Notes under the pieces: model-generated | What the model was told of the DNA's origin: nothing | The model's database searches: none | Seen by the model: the letters and a program-made list of their open reading frames with translations, nothing else | Source of the DNA: Allomuricauda sp. | GTDB lineage: Bacteria; Bacteroidota; Bacteroidia; Flavobacteriales; Flavobacteriaceae | DNA: 64,000 bases | Assembly: GCA_030148335.1 (NCBI GenBank) | Contig: JASBTQ010000019.1 | Span: 124,001 to 188,000 of the forward strand | Direction of reading: 5' to 3' | Made by a program: the position numbers and the translations under genes | In this document: one piece after another, positions 26,358 through 34,692 of the stretch | Numbering within the stretch: the first letter of the stretch is position 1 | How the letters are laid out: every line of letters starts with the position of its first letter

Positions 26358-28163
26358 ATGAAAAACGAAAGAAAATATATAAAAAGGCCTTTCATCACAA
26401 GCTTGATCGCTGTAGTATTGATTTTGGCCATGGGATGCAATGACGATTATCTCGATCGCTTACCCGAAACGGAAATCGGTGTGGACAATTTTTTCAACAC
26501 CGAGGAAGATCTGGCTATCTACGTCAATGGCCTGTATAGTTTTCCAGGGTTGGGAATCTACTACGACGATGCTACGGACAATGCTGCCACGACCGGCAAC
26601 CGCGAGATCAAGACCATCATGACCACCGAGGCCAATTCACAGACCATTACCTCAGGGTGGGATTGGGGCAGTCTTAGGGACATCAATCTTTTTCTGGAAA
26701 ATGCGGAAAAGGCCAACATCAGTGAAGATATCAAAAACCATTACATCGGCGTAGCGCGGTTTTTCAGGGCCCAGTTCTATATGGAAAAGGTAAAGCGATA
26801 TTCCAATGTCCCTTGGTACGACCATGTACTTTCCACGGATTCCGAAGATCTGTACAAGCCCAGCGATTCCAGGGAAATGGTCGTGGACCATATTTTCGAG
26901 GATTATCAGTTTGCCATGGACCATGTAAGGACGGATGTTGAGGAAGGTGCCGTTGACAGGTGGACGGTCATGGCCTATTATGGCCGTAATGCCCTTTTTG
27001 AAGGGACTTTTAGAAAGTATCATGATGAATTGGGATTGGAGGCCACGGCCAATACCTATTTGCAATTGGCCGAGCGTGTTTCCCGTGAGATTATGGACGA
27101 AGGAGGGTTCACTATTTACAATACGGGAAGTCCCGCCCAAGATTATCTGACACTTTTTGGCAGCCAGGACCTCACCGCGAATCCTGAGGTCATCTTTGCC
27201 AACATCCACGAAGCGGAAATAAAAAATACCGATGACCCCCAATATTTGTTCGGGAGCTATGAGATGTCCATGAGCAGGGACCTATTGGAATCCTATCTTA
27301 TGACGGATGGCTCCTATTTCAGTAACGAGCCTGGTATGGAGACCATGACCTTTGTGGAAGAGTTTCAGAACAGAGATCCCAGATTGTCGCAGACCTATGC
27401 CTATCCAGGTTGGGAACTGTACTATACCTCTACCTACAGCCCAGGGACCACAAACTATGTGCAAGAGTTGAAGAAAAACTTCACGGGTTATCACCAGATC
27501 AAAGGTTTTGCAAATGATCCGTCGTTGGATGTGAGAAGGGGTATCGATATCCCGGTACTCCGCTATGCCGAGGTATTGTTGAACTTGGCAGAGGCCAAGG
27601 CAGAATTGGGCACTTTGGACCAGAACACTTTGGACGAAACGGTAAACCAGTTGAGAAACCGTGTTGGAATGCCACCTTTGGAAATGAATGTGGGCATGGA
27701 CCCTGTCCAAGCGGCCCGCTATCCGGGAGTGGCCAGTGCGGTCCTATTGGAAATCAGAAGGGAGCGTCGAGTGGAATTTGCCATGGAGGGCAGACGGTTG
27801 GACGACCTGAACCGCTGGAAAGCAGGTAAGCTCTTGGAAAAAGAACCAGTTGGAATGTACTTTCCAGGTCTTGGTCAATATGATCTTACAGGCGACGGCG
27901 TAGAGGATATAGAGCTGTTGGCGGTTTCCGACCCTATTCCCGATCCAAAGGAATTGAACGATTTGGGAGTTGCCCTTGTCTATTATCGGGCGGGCAGTGT
28001 TGGAAGCAACGCCGATGTGTACTTGACCAATGGCACAAGTGGATATGTGGTAGGGACTGTTGATAGGGGAACTTTTCAGGAACCCAAGCATTATTATAGG
28101 CCGATTCCTGCGGCAGAAAAAGCATTGAACCCCAATTTGGAACAAGTTTTCGGTTGGGATTGA
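26358..28163 (+). CDS. SusD/RagB-family outer-membrane lipoprotein (second pair)
   Basis: 601 residues with lipoprotein signal SLIAVVLILAMGCNDD (Cys at about residue 27). SusD hallmarks include RFFRAQFYMEKVKRYSNVPW near 137, VLRYAEVLLNLAEAKAELG near 400 and EIRRERRVEFAMEGRRLDDL near 470. It is about 100 residues longer than the first SusD. Surface ligand-binding lid for the SusC at 23095-26340. A strong terminator follows 32 bases downstream. Confidence 0.95.
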   Translation: MKNERKYIKRPFITSLIAVVLILAMGCNDDYLDRLPETEIGVDNFFNTEEDLAIYVNGLYSFPGLGIYYDDATDNAATTGNREIKTIMTTEANSQTITSGWDWGSLRDINLFLENAEKANISEDIKNHYIGVARFFRAQFYMEKVKRYSNVPWYDHVLSTDSEDLYKPSDSREMVVDHIFEDYQFAMDHVRTDVEEGAVDRWTVMAYYGRNALFEGTFRKYHDELGLEATANTYLQLAERVSREIMDEGGFTIYNTGSPAQDYLTLFGSQDLTANPEVIFANIHEAEIKNTDDPQYLFGSYEMSMSRDLLESYLMTDGSYFSNEPGMETMTFVEEFQNRDPRLSQTYAYPGWELYYTSTYSPGTTNYVQELKKNFTGYHQIKGFANDPSLDVRRGIDIPVLRYAEVLLNLAEAKAELGTLDQNTLDETVNQLRNRVGMPPLEMNVGMDPVQAARYPGVASAVLLEIRRERRVEFAMEGRRLDDLNRWKAGKLLEKEPVGMYFPGLGQYDLTGDGVEDIELLAVSDPIPDPKELNDLGVALVYYRAGSVGSNADVYLTNGTSGYVVGTVDRGTFQEPKHYYRPIPAAEKALNPNLEQVFGWD

Positions 28164-28195
28164 TTCAGTGGAGTAGTTTGATTGGCATTGTAATG

Positions 28196-28220
28196 AAAGG
28201 AGGGGCAAAGTCCCTCCTTT
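28196..28220 (+). terminator. Intrinsic terminator after the second SusCD pair
   Basis: AAAGGAGGG (28196-28204) pairs with CCCTCCTTT (28212-28220), followed by T-rich sequence. Symmetric enough to serve the minus-strand genes beyond it as well. Confidence 0.85.
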
Positions 28221-28254
28221 TTCATTGAAAAACCGCACTATCCCAAATGGGATG

Positions 28255-28464
28255 CTATCCATTGGAGACCAATCCTTCAACGAACAGGAGGAAAAAAGCT
28301 ATGATACCTAACAAAATAATCGCCATAATAATGGTTGTCAAAGGAAACCTGTTCTTTTGGCTGTTGGTGGTCTGGTTTCTAAAATGGGCTCCTTTTCGTC
28401 CCTTGGTGGGCATGGGCGCACTATCTTCTGCTTTCCAATTTGTTTTTTTTCCTTTTTTCTCCAT
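28255..28464 (-). CDS. Small tail-anchored membrane protein, paralogue of 61387-61587
   Basis: 69 residues: a highly charged N-terminus (MEKKGKKTNWKAEDS), Lys/Arg-rich middle, and one C-terminal hydrophobic helix of about 22 residues (TIIMAIILLGIIAFFLLF). The ATG at 28464 is chosen because the protein at 61387-61587 begins in the same way; the longer frame to 28539 adds unlike sequence. No known family recognised. Same strand as, and just downstream of, the Rho-N-like gene. Confidence 0.6.
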   Translation of the reverse strand: MEKKGKKTNWKAEDSAPMPTKGRKGAHFRNQTTNSQKNRFPLTTIIMAIILLGIIAFFLLFVEGLVSNG

Positions 28465-28535
28465 TTCTATTTTTTTGGTGCATTTATTCCCTGCCGTGGT
28501 ATTTGCCTTTTCTTGACTATTCCAAAAGGAATCCA

Positions 28536-28775
28536 TCAATTATTGCGAAGGGCATGGATCAGTTCTTTCTTGCTCATTTTTGAACGACCTTCGATGCCCA
28601 CTTTTTTGGCCTGGCCATAAAGGTCTTTTTTCGTCCACTCCTCATATTTGGGTGATTTTCCACCTTTCTTCCCGGAATCTGGAGTGTTGGCGATACGGGC
28701 AGCTTTCTGTTTGCTGTACCCTTTGTCTCGTAGCGCTTCATACTTGTCCTCATCTTTTATTCTTGGATTTGGCAT
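28536..28775 (-). CDS. Rho-N-domain/plasmid-stabilisation-like small protein
   Basis: 79 residues, very basic. The first half, EDKYEALRDKGYSKQKAARIAN, and the second half, TKKDLYGQAKKVGIEGRSKMSKKELIHALRN, match the short DUF7218/Rho termination factor N-terminal type often found with general-stress genes. A SAP-like helix pair implies nucleic-acid binding. Cytoplasmic. Role inferred only. Confidence 0.75.
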   Translation of the reverse strand: MPNPRIKDEDKYEALRDKGYSKQKAARIANTPDSGKKGGKSPKYEEWTKKDLYGQAKKVGIEGRSKMSKKELIHALRNN

Positions 28776-29004
28776 GACATCATTTTTTAAAAATTAATAT
28801 TAGGATTGACAACCCTGTTTTCTCGCTTTGGGGCGGCACGGCCCAAGTGTTCTATTTATTGAAAGTTAGCGATGGGGTGAGGGAAAGACTGACCTGAACC
28901 GAACAAAAATTGCCTCAATCCCACGTTTGCATGGTAGAATAGGTTTTAGAATCGGAACTTGATGGACAAAGACATCCCGAGTTTCATTAAACACATATAC
29001 AATC

Positions 29005-29529
29005 ATGGAAAAATGGTTTGATACCTCGTTGACCTCCCTATTACCCATTGCGCTTTCTGCCTTGGGGATCTATGTGGCGGTCATTGTATATACACGCATC
29101 TTTGGGAAGCGCAGTTTCTCCAAGATGTCCAGCTTCGACTTTGCGATGACAGTGGCCGTAGGTTCCATCATTGGCACAACGGCACTCAGCCCGTCAGTGG
29201 ACCTTCTTCAAGGGGCTGTTGGGCTTCTTGTCGTGTATGTACTTCAATGGACAGCCGCCATGTTACGGCATAACAAGCATTTTCAGGATGCCATTGACAA
29301 CACACCGTTGTTGCTCATGGATGGCAAGGAAATCCTGTACGATAATTTGAAAAAAGCACGGCTTACCGAATCGGACCTAAGGTCCAAGCTGCGTGAGGCG
29401 AATGTGGTTGAATTGGAGGATATACGGGCCGTCGTCTTTGAAACCACTGGAAATATATCCGTGCTCCATTCCAATGATGGCAACAAGGAATTGGAAGAAT
29501 GGCTCCTAAAAGACATAAAAGTGGAATAG
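29005..29529 (+). CDS. DUF421 (YetF-like) membrane protein
   Basis: 174 residues with three N-terminal hydrophobic helices and the family motif YTRIFGKRSFSKMSSFDFAM (about 31-50), then AVGSIIGTTAL. The cytoplasmic C-terminal domain has LLLMDGKEILYDNLKKARLT, typical of YetF/DUF421. Function in the family is poorly defined and is linked to stress or spore membrane roles in Firmicutes. Three bases separate it from the SemiSWEET gene. Confidence 0.88.
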   Translation: MEKWFDTSLTSLLPIALSALGIYVAVIVYTRIFGKRSFSKMSSFDFAMTVAVGSIIGTTALSPSVDLLQGAVGLLVVYVLQWTAAMLRHNKHFQDAIDNTPLLLMDGKEILYDNLKKARLTESDLRSKLREANVVELEDIRAVVFETTGNISVLHSNDGNKELEEWLLKDIKVE

Positions 29530-29532
29530 GCT

Positions 29533-29796
29533 ATGGAATGGACTGAAATATTGGGGCTTGCCGCCGGTATCTGTACCACGTCGGCAGTGGTCCCCCAAAT
29601 AAAAAAGGCTTGGCGCACTAAGAAAGTGGAAGATGTTTCACCCTTTATGTTCGGTATCCTTATCCTGGGAGTGGGGATGTGGGTTTTGTACGGAATCATT
29701 AAAAATGACCTTCCCATCATTGCCACCAATGGACTTTCACTCGGACTTAATATCATCATGTTGTATTTGATGGTGCGCTATCGAAAGCAAGATTAA
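29533..29796 (+). CDS. SemiSWEET sugar transporter
   Basis: 87 residues with a single triple-helix bundle of the MtN3/PQ-loop type. GLAAGICTTSAVVPQIKKAW contains the conserved Pro-Gln pair, and FMFGILILGVGMWVLYGI and LPIIATNGLSLGLNIIMLYL form the other helices. SemiSWEETs dimerise to make a facilitative sugar pore in the inner membrane. Co-directional with the DUF421 gene and followed by a terminator. Confidence 0.93.
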   Translation: MEWTEILGLAAGICTTSAVVPQIKKAWRTKKVEDVSPFMFGILILGVGMWVLYGIIKNDLPIIATNGLSLGLNIIMLYLMVRYRKQD

Positions 29797-29804
29797 AAAA
29801 ACGA

Positions 29805-29830
29805 CCCATACTTCTTAATGAAAGTGTGGG
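29805..29830 (+). terminator. Terminator after DUF421-SemiSWEET
   Basis: CCCATACTT (29805-29813) pairs, with one G-T pair, to AAGTGTGGG (29822-29830), followed by CTAATTTTTG. The remainder of the gap to 30006 shows nothing recognisable. Confidence 0.6.
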
Positions 29831-30006
29831 CTAATTTTTGTCGTTATCGTGTCAATAGGATGCAAGGTCCCCTTGTATATTGAAACACTATAAGGCCTTA
29901 GGTAATGAAAAAGTAAGCACTGGGACAATATCCGAATGGCCCAATCATAAACGCTGGGTACGTCCTTTCACCTAAGGCAAGGACATACGTAGATCATCAC
30001 ATAGCA

Positions 30007-30678
30007 ATGGAGATAGAAACAAGGAATGTTTCCTTCGAGGAAATAAAACGGCGATTTAAAAAGTTCATACTGGAAAAAGACCACCCCTGTATGATGGCAC
30101 AGACGGTCTTTGAAATGGATAGGGCCGTTCTCAAAAGTTATTCCGAATTGGGAAGCGAAGAAGTGGCGAAAAAGATGTATGAAGATATAAAGCGGTACCT
30201 TGAAGGATATGACTTTGAAGAGAACAGTTTCCAGACATTTATTGCTACCTTCCCCACTACCGAGGTATTTTCGGAGAAGGAGTTTGAGGAATTATTGTGG
30301 AAGCAACTTCAATGGCTCCATAAGGTGGACAGTCAACCCTGGGATCCCTCGGTGAGCAGTGATCCCACGAGCAGCAAGTTCAGTTTTAGCGTGGCCGGAA
30401 AGGCATTTTATATTGTGGGAATGCATCCCAAGAGTTCACGGCTGGCGCGCCAGGCACCCTTTCCCACCTTGGTGTTCAACCTACATTGGCAGTTTGAAAA
30501 ATTGCGTGAAATGGGAACATATCGGCGTGTGCGGAACACCATCCGCAAGCGCGATAAGAATCTCCAAGGCTTCATAAATCCTGTTCTCGAAGATTTTGGT
30601 AAGGACACTGAAGCAAGGCAGTATAGCGGGAGAAAGGTTGAAGGAGACTGGGAATGCCCCTTTCACCATAACCCATAA
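30007..30678 (+). CDS. YqcI/YcgG (GntA-like) family protein, probable heme-dependent oxygenase
   Basis: 223 residues over the full YqcI/YcgG family length. The family core includes KKFILEKDHPCMMAQTVF, PSVSSDPTSSKFSFSVAGKAF, IVGMHPKSSRLARQAPFPT and LVFNLHWQFEKLR. GntA of this family is a heme-dependent N-hydroxylase in guanitoxin synthesis; most relatives are uncharacterised. A DUF1989 gene follows 116 bases downstream, a pairing suggesting a shared pathway for a nitrogen-rich small molecule. Substrate unknown. Confidence 0.82.
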   Translation: MEIETRNVSFEEIKRRFKKFILEKDHPCMMAQTVFEMDRAVLKSYSELGSEEVAKKMYEDIKRYLEGYDFEENSFQTFIATFPTTEVFSEKEFEELLWKQLQWLHKVDSQPWDPSVSSDPTSSKFSFSVAGKAFYIVGMHPKSSRLARQAPFPTLVFNLHWQFEKLREMGTYRRVRNTIRKRDKNLQGFINPVLEDFGKDTEARQYSGRKVEGDWECPFHHNP

Positions 30679-30794
30679 AGAGCACTCCAATTCCTTTTAA
30701 TAACATTTAAAATTATTCGGTTACCGATGGGCGGGCACCTTCTTGAAGCGAACATTGGGAATGGGAGTGCAAAGAGCAATCGAAATCAAGGCTT

Positions 30795-31400
30795 ATGATC
30801 AAGAAAATTCCAAAACAATCGGGAACAGCTTTCCAACTATACAAGGGTGATAAACTAAAAGTGATCGACCCAGAGGGACAACAAGTGAGTGATATGGTGC
30901 TGTTCAATGCAAAGGATATCCGGGAAAAGCTCTCATCGGGCAAGACAATGGATTTTGAAGAGTCGATATTGATCACCAAAGGAAATTTCTTGTGGAGCAA
31001 TCGAAGCCAAAAAATGATGAAAATAATCGAGGACACGAATGGTAGGAACGATTTTTTGCTGGCACCCTGCAGCCCCGAAACCTTCCAGATCATGTACAAA
31101 GATCCTAACTATCACCCCAGTTGCTTCGAAAATTTAAGCACAAGCTTGGGCTCCTTCAACATCCAACCTGACGATATCCCTACGGCCTTCAATATTTTTA
31201 TGAACGTTCAATTTTCAGAAAACGGCAAACTTAGCGTGGAGAAACCATTGAGCAAGGCGGGCGATTATGTAGTACTGGAAGCACAAATGGATTTGATAGT
31301 AGGGCTTACCGCATGTGCTGCAGAAGACAGCAATAATGGGACGTTCAAGCCCATTCATTATGAGATAATACCGAAGACCTTAAAAACGGAGGGATTTTAG
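30795..31400 (+). CDS. DUF1989/urea-carboxylase-associated family protein
   Basis: 201 residues. DUF1989 features include a beta-rich body, DPEGQQVSDMVLFNA near 28-42, FLLAPCSPETFQ near 93 with Cys98, and the end segment DYVVLEAQMDLIVGLTACAAEDSNN that is diagnostic for this family. Members occur beside urea carboxylase and nitrogen-compound pathways; biochemical function is not settled. Co-directional with the YqcI/YcgG gene; its 3' end overlaps the converging CDF transporter by 21 bases. Confidence 0.82.
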   Translation: MIKKIPKQSGTAFQLYKGDKLKVIDPEGQQVSDMVLFNAKDIREKLSSGKTMDFEESILITKGNFLWSNRSQKMMKIIEDTNGRNDFLLAPCSPETFQIMYKDPNYHPSCFENLSTSLGSFNIQPDDIPTAFNIFMNVQFSENGKLSVEKPLSKAGDYVVLEAQMDLIVGLTACAAEDSNNGTFKPIHYEIIPKTLKTEGF

Positions 31401-32339
31401 GGAAGAGACTGGCATGATGGTGACATCGTGTATTTTCCAATGCAGTGCCTTGATATGGGAAACCCCTTCCTCAAATTGGGAACCAAATACAGTGTCCTGC
31501 CGTGGGATGACATAGACCTCGCCAAAATACACCTGTCCGTGTTCCCGAAAGCGCACTTCGGAATCCTTTACCCAGTCCCAGCTTGCCACTTCTGTGGCAA
31601 TTTCATCTATAAGTCGGTCCTTTTTTCGGTCGGAAATACGCACGGGCTGTCGGTCCATCAGATCTTCAACGGCACTGGCCAGGTTTCTATACCCGTCCTT
31701 TATGACAGAAACCGATATGAACAGGGCTGTGGTGGCATCGGCCCACCAAAATCCTGCACCCACACCCAGAATACCGGCAATAGCAGCAAAAGCGGTCATA
31801 TAATCGGCCTTTTGTGCTTCGGCATCCGTGTAGAGTATCTTATTGTGAAGTTTTTCTGCCAAGGGCATTTTGCGGAACCCCAAGAGCATGGCAGGAAATG
31901 AACTATAGATAAGCACCACGATCATGATCCAGCCCATCCAAAGCTGTTCCCCAAAGAATACCATGGTGCCGATTGTAGGTCGTTCATGGCGTATCAATGA
32001 AATAGTGGAATCAATGCACAAATAAGCCCCCATCGAAAACAAAGCGACCGACCCTGTCAAAAAAGCAATGCTAAATACCCGGTGATAGCCATACTGGAAG
32101 GTTTTGTTGCGAGGTCTGTCGTATATATGTGAAGCAATCAAAAATGCAATGGCCGGTAGTAAACTCAAGGTATCTTCCAGCCAGGCCGTCTTCATGGCCT
32201 GGGAAGACCCCATCACCACATACATAAGGACAACCACGGTACAGAGATAGGCCACAGTGATCCATTCCAATTTCTTGGCTTTTTTCAATATGGGTCTCAA
32301 GTTTTCGGGCAGCTCATACCCTTCTTTATTTTCTTCCAT
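31380..32339 (-). CDS. Cation-diffusion-facilitator (CDF) family transporter
   Basis: 319 residues, six hydrophobic segments plus a C-terminal cytoplasmic domain (about 230-319). Helix 5 reads YTDAEAQKADYMTAFAAI: the acidic pair is present, but the His of the canonical zinc HxxxD site is replaced by Gln, so metal preference may differ from ZitB/FieF. Start chosen at the ATG 32339 (MEENKEGY); the longer frame to 32414 would run into the upstream lipoprotein gene. That gene's end overlaps this start by 14 bases, so the two are probably coupled. Confidence 0.85.
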   Translation of the reverse strand: MEENKEGYELPENLRPILKKAKKLEWITVAYLCTVVVLMYVVMGSSQAMKTAWLEDTLSLLPAIAFLIASHIYDRPRNKTFQYGYHRVFSIAFLTGSVALFSMGAYLCIDSTISLIRHERPTIGTMVFFGEQLWMGWIMIVVLIYSSFPAMLLGFRKMPLAEKLHNKILYTDAEAQKADYMTAFAAIAGILGVGAGFWWADATTALFISVSVIKDGYRNLASAVEDLMDRQPVRISDRKKDRLIDEIATEVASWDWVKDSEVRFREHGQVYFGEVYVIPRQDTVFGSQFEEGVSHIKALHWKIHDVTIMPVSSLKSLRF

Positions 32340-32769
32340 GTTGTTTCCTTTGGACAAAAGATTGCTCAAGTTCATATACCAACCGATTTTCGCCCGGGGG
32401 CACAAAAAGCACATGTGTGCTATCGTAGGAACGTGTCATTCCCACTTCCTTTTTCCAAACCGTTTTTTTCCCAAATCCGCCCACCACAATGTCCAGTTCA
32501 TAGTCTTTGAGTTTTTTGATGAGGTCCGTTTCATTTCCAGCTTCAAAATGAGGTGTCAGGTTTTCCTTTTTGCAGAATTGTTTCAAAAGCATTATCTCCG
32601 TCCCCGAAAATGAACTGTCTTGGATAAGGGTAAAAGGAGGATTTTCGACCACCCCAATGGCAAGACCTTCTGCCCTTGCCCTCGAGAGGGTATGCTGTGG
32701 GTCTTTTGGGAAGGTACAGGCCATTAAAGACAATGCTATGCATGTTGCCATTTTACCTATAGCTTTCAT
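32326..32769 (-). CDS. Half-length periplasmic solute-binding-like lipoprotein
   Basis: 147 residues with a lipoprotein signal (CIALSLMACTF, Cys near residue 18). The mature part resembles only the first lobe of the SBP_bac_3 fold: LAIGVVENPPFTL, SGTEIMLLKQFCKKENL, DLIKKLKDYELDIVVGGFG. The second lobe is missing; the gene ends as SBP proteins cross to lobe two. It may be a truncated remnant or a genuine single-lobe protein. Translational overlap with the CDF transporter favours a retained, metal-related role. The ATG at 32769 is chosen for the signal peptide. Confidence 0.7.
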   Translation of the reverse strand: MKAIGKMATCIALSLMACTFPKDPQHTLSRARAEGLAIGVVENPPFTLIQDSSFSGTEIMLLKQFCKKENLTPHFEAGNETDLIKKLKDYELDIVVGGFGKKTVWKKEVGMTRSYDSTHVLFVPPGENRLVYELEQSFVQRKQHGRK

Positions 32770-33249
32770 TTTGTTGTATTCTATATGATTTTTCTCTGTG
32801 GCATAGGTTCTTGCCGATGCTATCTCCCACAAATCCTTTATTCCAAATTCCTGAGTTCATGCACGATAAAAGTGTTCTTTATTGAAATGCTTGAGCATTT
32901 GGGACCAAGTCAGGACTCGAATCTCCCAGCGACCTTCCAATGAGGCTGACGATCTTCGGAATAAAACTAACTACAAAGATTTCATGCCATTGACCAATTT
33001 GACAAACTTTTTGACTGGAAACCATATGTTGGTTTTTTTGAGTAGTCTTTTGGGAGAAGGGTACTCATACCTGCCGATTGATTTGGACAACCTATTGATT
33101 TTTCGGTTATCTGGATAGTGGAAAACTATTAGGTACCACCTTATTTTAGATGGATTTCCCGCTTTTAATTGCGACAATTTTTGAATGGATACGACCGGTC
33201 ACCATCCGAGGCTTTGATTATTTTTCAGATGAACTTAAAAATGCACGAT
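32770..33249. other. 480-base gap without a convincing gene
   Basis: Holds an AAATGCT/AGCATTT hairpin (32885-32900) and, directly after it on the plus strand, a stretch (about 32901-32935) that reads on the minus strand like a decayed tRNA 3' end. Frames here (such as 32882-33118) have no recognisable family. Confidence 0.5.
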
Positions 33250-33495
33250 ATGAAAAAGTTAGGATTTTTGTTGACGATAGTCGCTTTAATGGCCATGACC
33301 TCCTATTCCTGTCGGGAAAGAAACCCGAAGGACCCAAGGGTCGAAGACAATATGGAAGGGGTCCACGAAAGTCAACAGGAGAGTATGGAAAAACATGATG
33401 AATGGTCAGGAAGGGATGAAGGAAGCGAGCAAAGGGACACTACCTCCGTTCTAGGAGATACCATACCTCGCGATACCACACAACTTCGCAGATAA
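33250..33495 (+). CDS. Small acidic lipoprotein, unknown function
   Basis: 81 residues: MKKLGFLLTIVALMAMTSYSC is a clear lipoprotein signal with Cys at 21. The mature part is short, hydrophilic and Asp/Glu/Arg/Ser-rich with no predicted fold (EDNMEGVHESQQESMEKHDE, DTTSVLGDTIPRDTTQL). The ATG at 33250 is chosen over the upstream frame start because it gives the signal. No family recognised. Followed by a strong terminator. Confidence 0.72.
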   Translation: MKKLGFLLTIVALMAMTSYSCRERNPKDPRVEDNMEGVHESQQESMEKHDEWSGRDEGSEQRDTTSVLGDTIPRDTTQLRR

Positions 33496-33538
33496 CCAGT
33501 AGCGGTACAGTGGCCGCTAGCTCCGCCCTTAATATAGG

Positions 33539-33566
33539 GTCATGGCATTTTCGGAAATGCCATGAC
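33539..33566 (+). terminator. Intrinsic terminator after the small lipoprotein
   Basis: GTCATGGCATTT (33539-33550) and AAATGCCATGAC (33555-33566) form a perfect 12-bp stem with a TCGG loop, then AGATTTTTC. Confidence 0.88.
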
Positions 33567-33615
33567 AGATTTTTCATGACCTCAATTAATAGTAAAAGCA
33601 AAGAATTTGGATAAG

Positions 33616-34689
33616 ATGAAAGAGAGAATGGACCGCTCAAACTCAAGAGTACAAAATGAAAGCAATGAAATTGTGGTGATCACAGGAAGTAGTGGCCTGA
33701 TAGGGTCTGCCCTGATCAAGCGATTGTCCAAAAAATATCGGATCGTCGGCTTGGATAGGGTGGGTCCACCATACCCTCCTTTGCAGGCCGAATGCGTGAA
33801 TTTCGACATCACCGACGAAAAATCCATCGATGCGGCCATGGAACGGATCAGATATGGACACGGCAGCAAGATTGTTTCTGTGGTCCATTTGGCCGCCTAT
33901 TACGATTTTGGTCAAAAGGATAGTCCCAAATACCATGAGATCAATGTAAAGGGAACAGAGAATTTTTTGCGGCAATTACAGGATTTTGAGGTGGACCAAT
34001 TTCTATTTTCAAGCTCCAACCTAATCTACAAACCCTCGGAACCGGGGGTCAAAATCAATGAAGACTGTCCGGTGGAGGCCAATTGGGGCTATCCGGAATC
34101 CAAAGTGCTCACAGAGGACCTCATCAAAAAGAACAACAAGGACATTCCGGCATTGTTCATGAGGATAGCCGGGGTCTATACTGATTATGGCCACTCCATT
34201 CCCATTACCCAACAGATCAAACGGATTTATGAAAAAGAGTTGCTCAGCCATTTTTATTCTGGGGATGTGAACCATGGCGATGTTTTTGTCCATTTGGAAG
34301 ACGTGGTCGATGCCATGGAAAAAGCCATCGAAAAGCGTCACGACCTGCCCCACGAAATTGCCCTGAACATTGGTGAGCCCACCTCCCCGACCTATCAAGA
34401 ACTACAGGATGCCATTGGCAACCTCTTGCACGGGAAGGATTGGGAAACCTATGAAATGCCAAAGGCCCTGGCCAAGGCAGGGGCTTGGGCCCGTGATCTG
34501 GTGAGCGACCCGTTCATCAAACCTTGGATGATCGATAGGGCGGGGGCCCATTACGAACTCGATATTTCAAGGGCCAAGGAATATTTGGATTGGCAACCCA
34601 AAAATAGGGTGATGGACATTCTGCCCCGTATGATCGAAAGCCTAAAAGCTGACCCCGAAACGTGGTATGAAAAGAACAACCTGAGATAG
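33616..34689 (+). CDS. NAD-dependent epimerase/dehydratase (extended SDR)
   Basis: 357 residues. Rossmann loop GSSGLIGSAL at about 24-33 and the catalytic YPESK motif near residue 155 with SSSN upstream place it among extended SDRs acting on sugar nucleotides or similar substrates. The ATG at 33616 is preferred to the TTG at 33607. It is followed after 3 bases by a VKOR-like gene and then an SPW gene, a combination suggesting an envelope or redox job rather than polysaccharide synthesis. Confidence 0.86.
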   Translation: MKERMDRSNSRVQNESNEIVVITGSSGLIGSALIKRLSKKYRIVGLDRVGPPYPPLQAECVNFDITDEKSIDAAMERIRYGHGSKIVSVVHLAAYYDFGQKDSPKYHEINVKGTENFLRQLQDFEVDQFLFSSSNLIYKPSEPGVKINEDCPVEANWGYPESKVLTEDLIKKNNKDIPALFMRIAGVYTDYGHSIPITQQIKRIYEKELLSHFYSGDVNHGDVFVHLEDVVDAMEKAIEKRHDLPHEIALNIGEPTSPTYQELQDAIGNLLHGKDWETYEMPKALAKAGAWARDLVSDPFIKPWMIDRAGAHYELDISRAKEYLDWQPKNRVMDILPRMIESLKADPETWYEKNNLR

Positions 34690-34692
34690 ACC

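Noticed and set aside
32901..32935. tRNA-like sequence on the minus strand (GATTCGAGTC core, ending TTGGTCCCA)
   Set aside because: The T-arm and acceptor stem do not pair and no anticodon arm or 5' half is found, so at most a decayed remnant.
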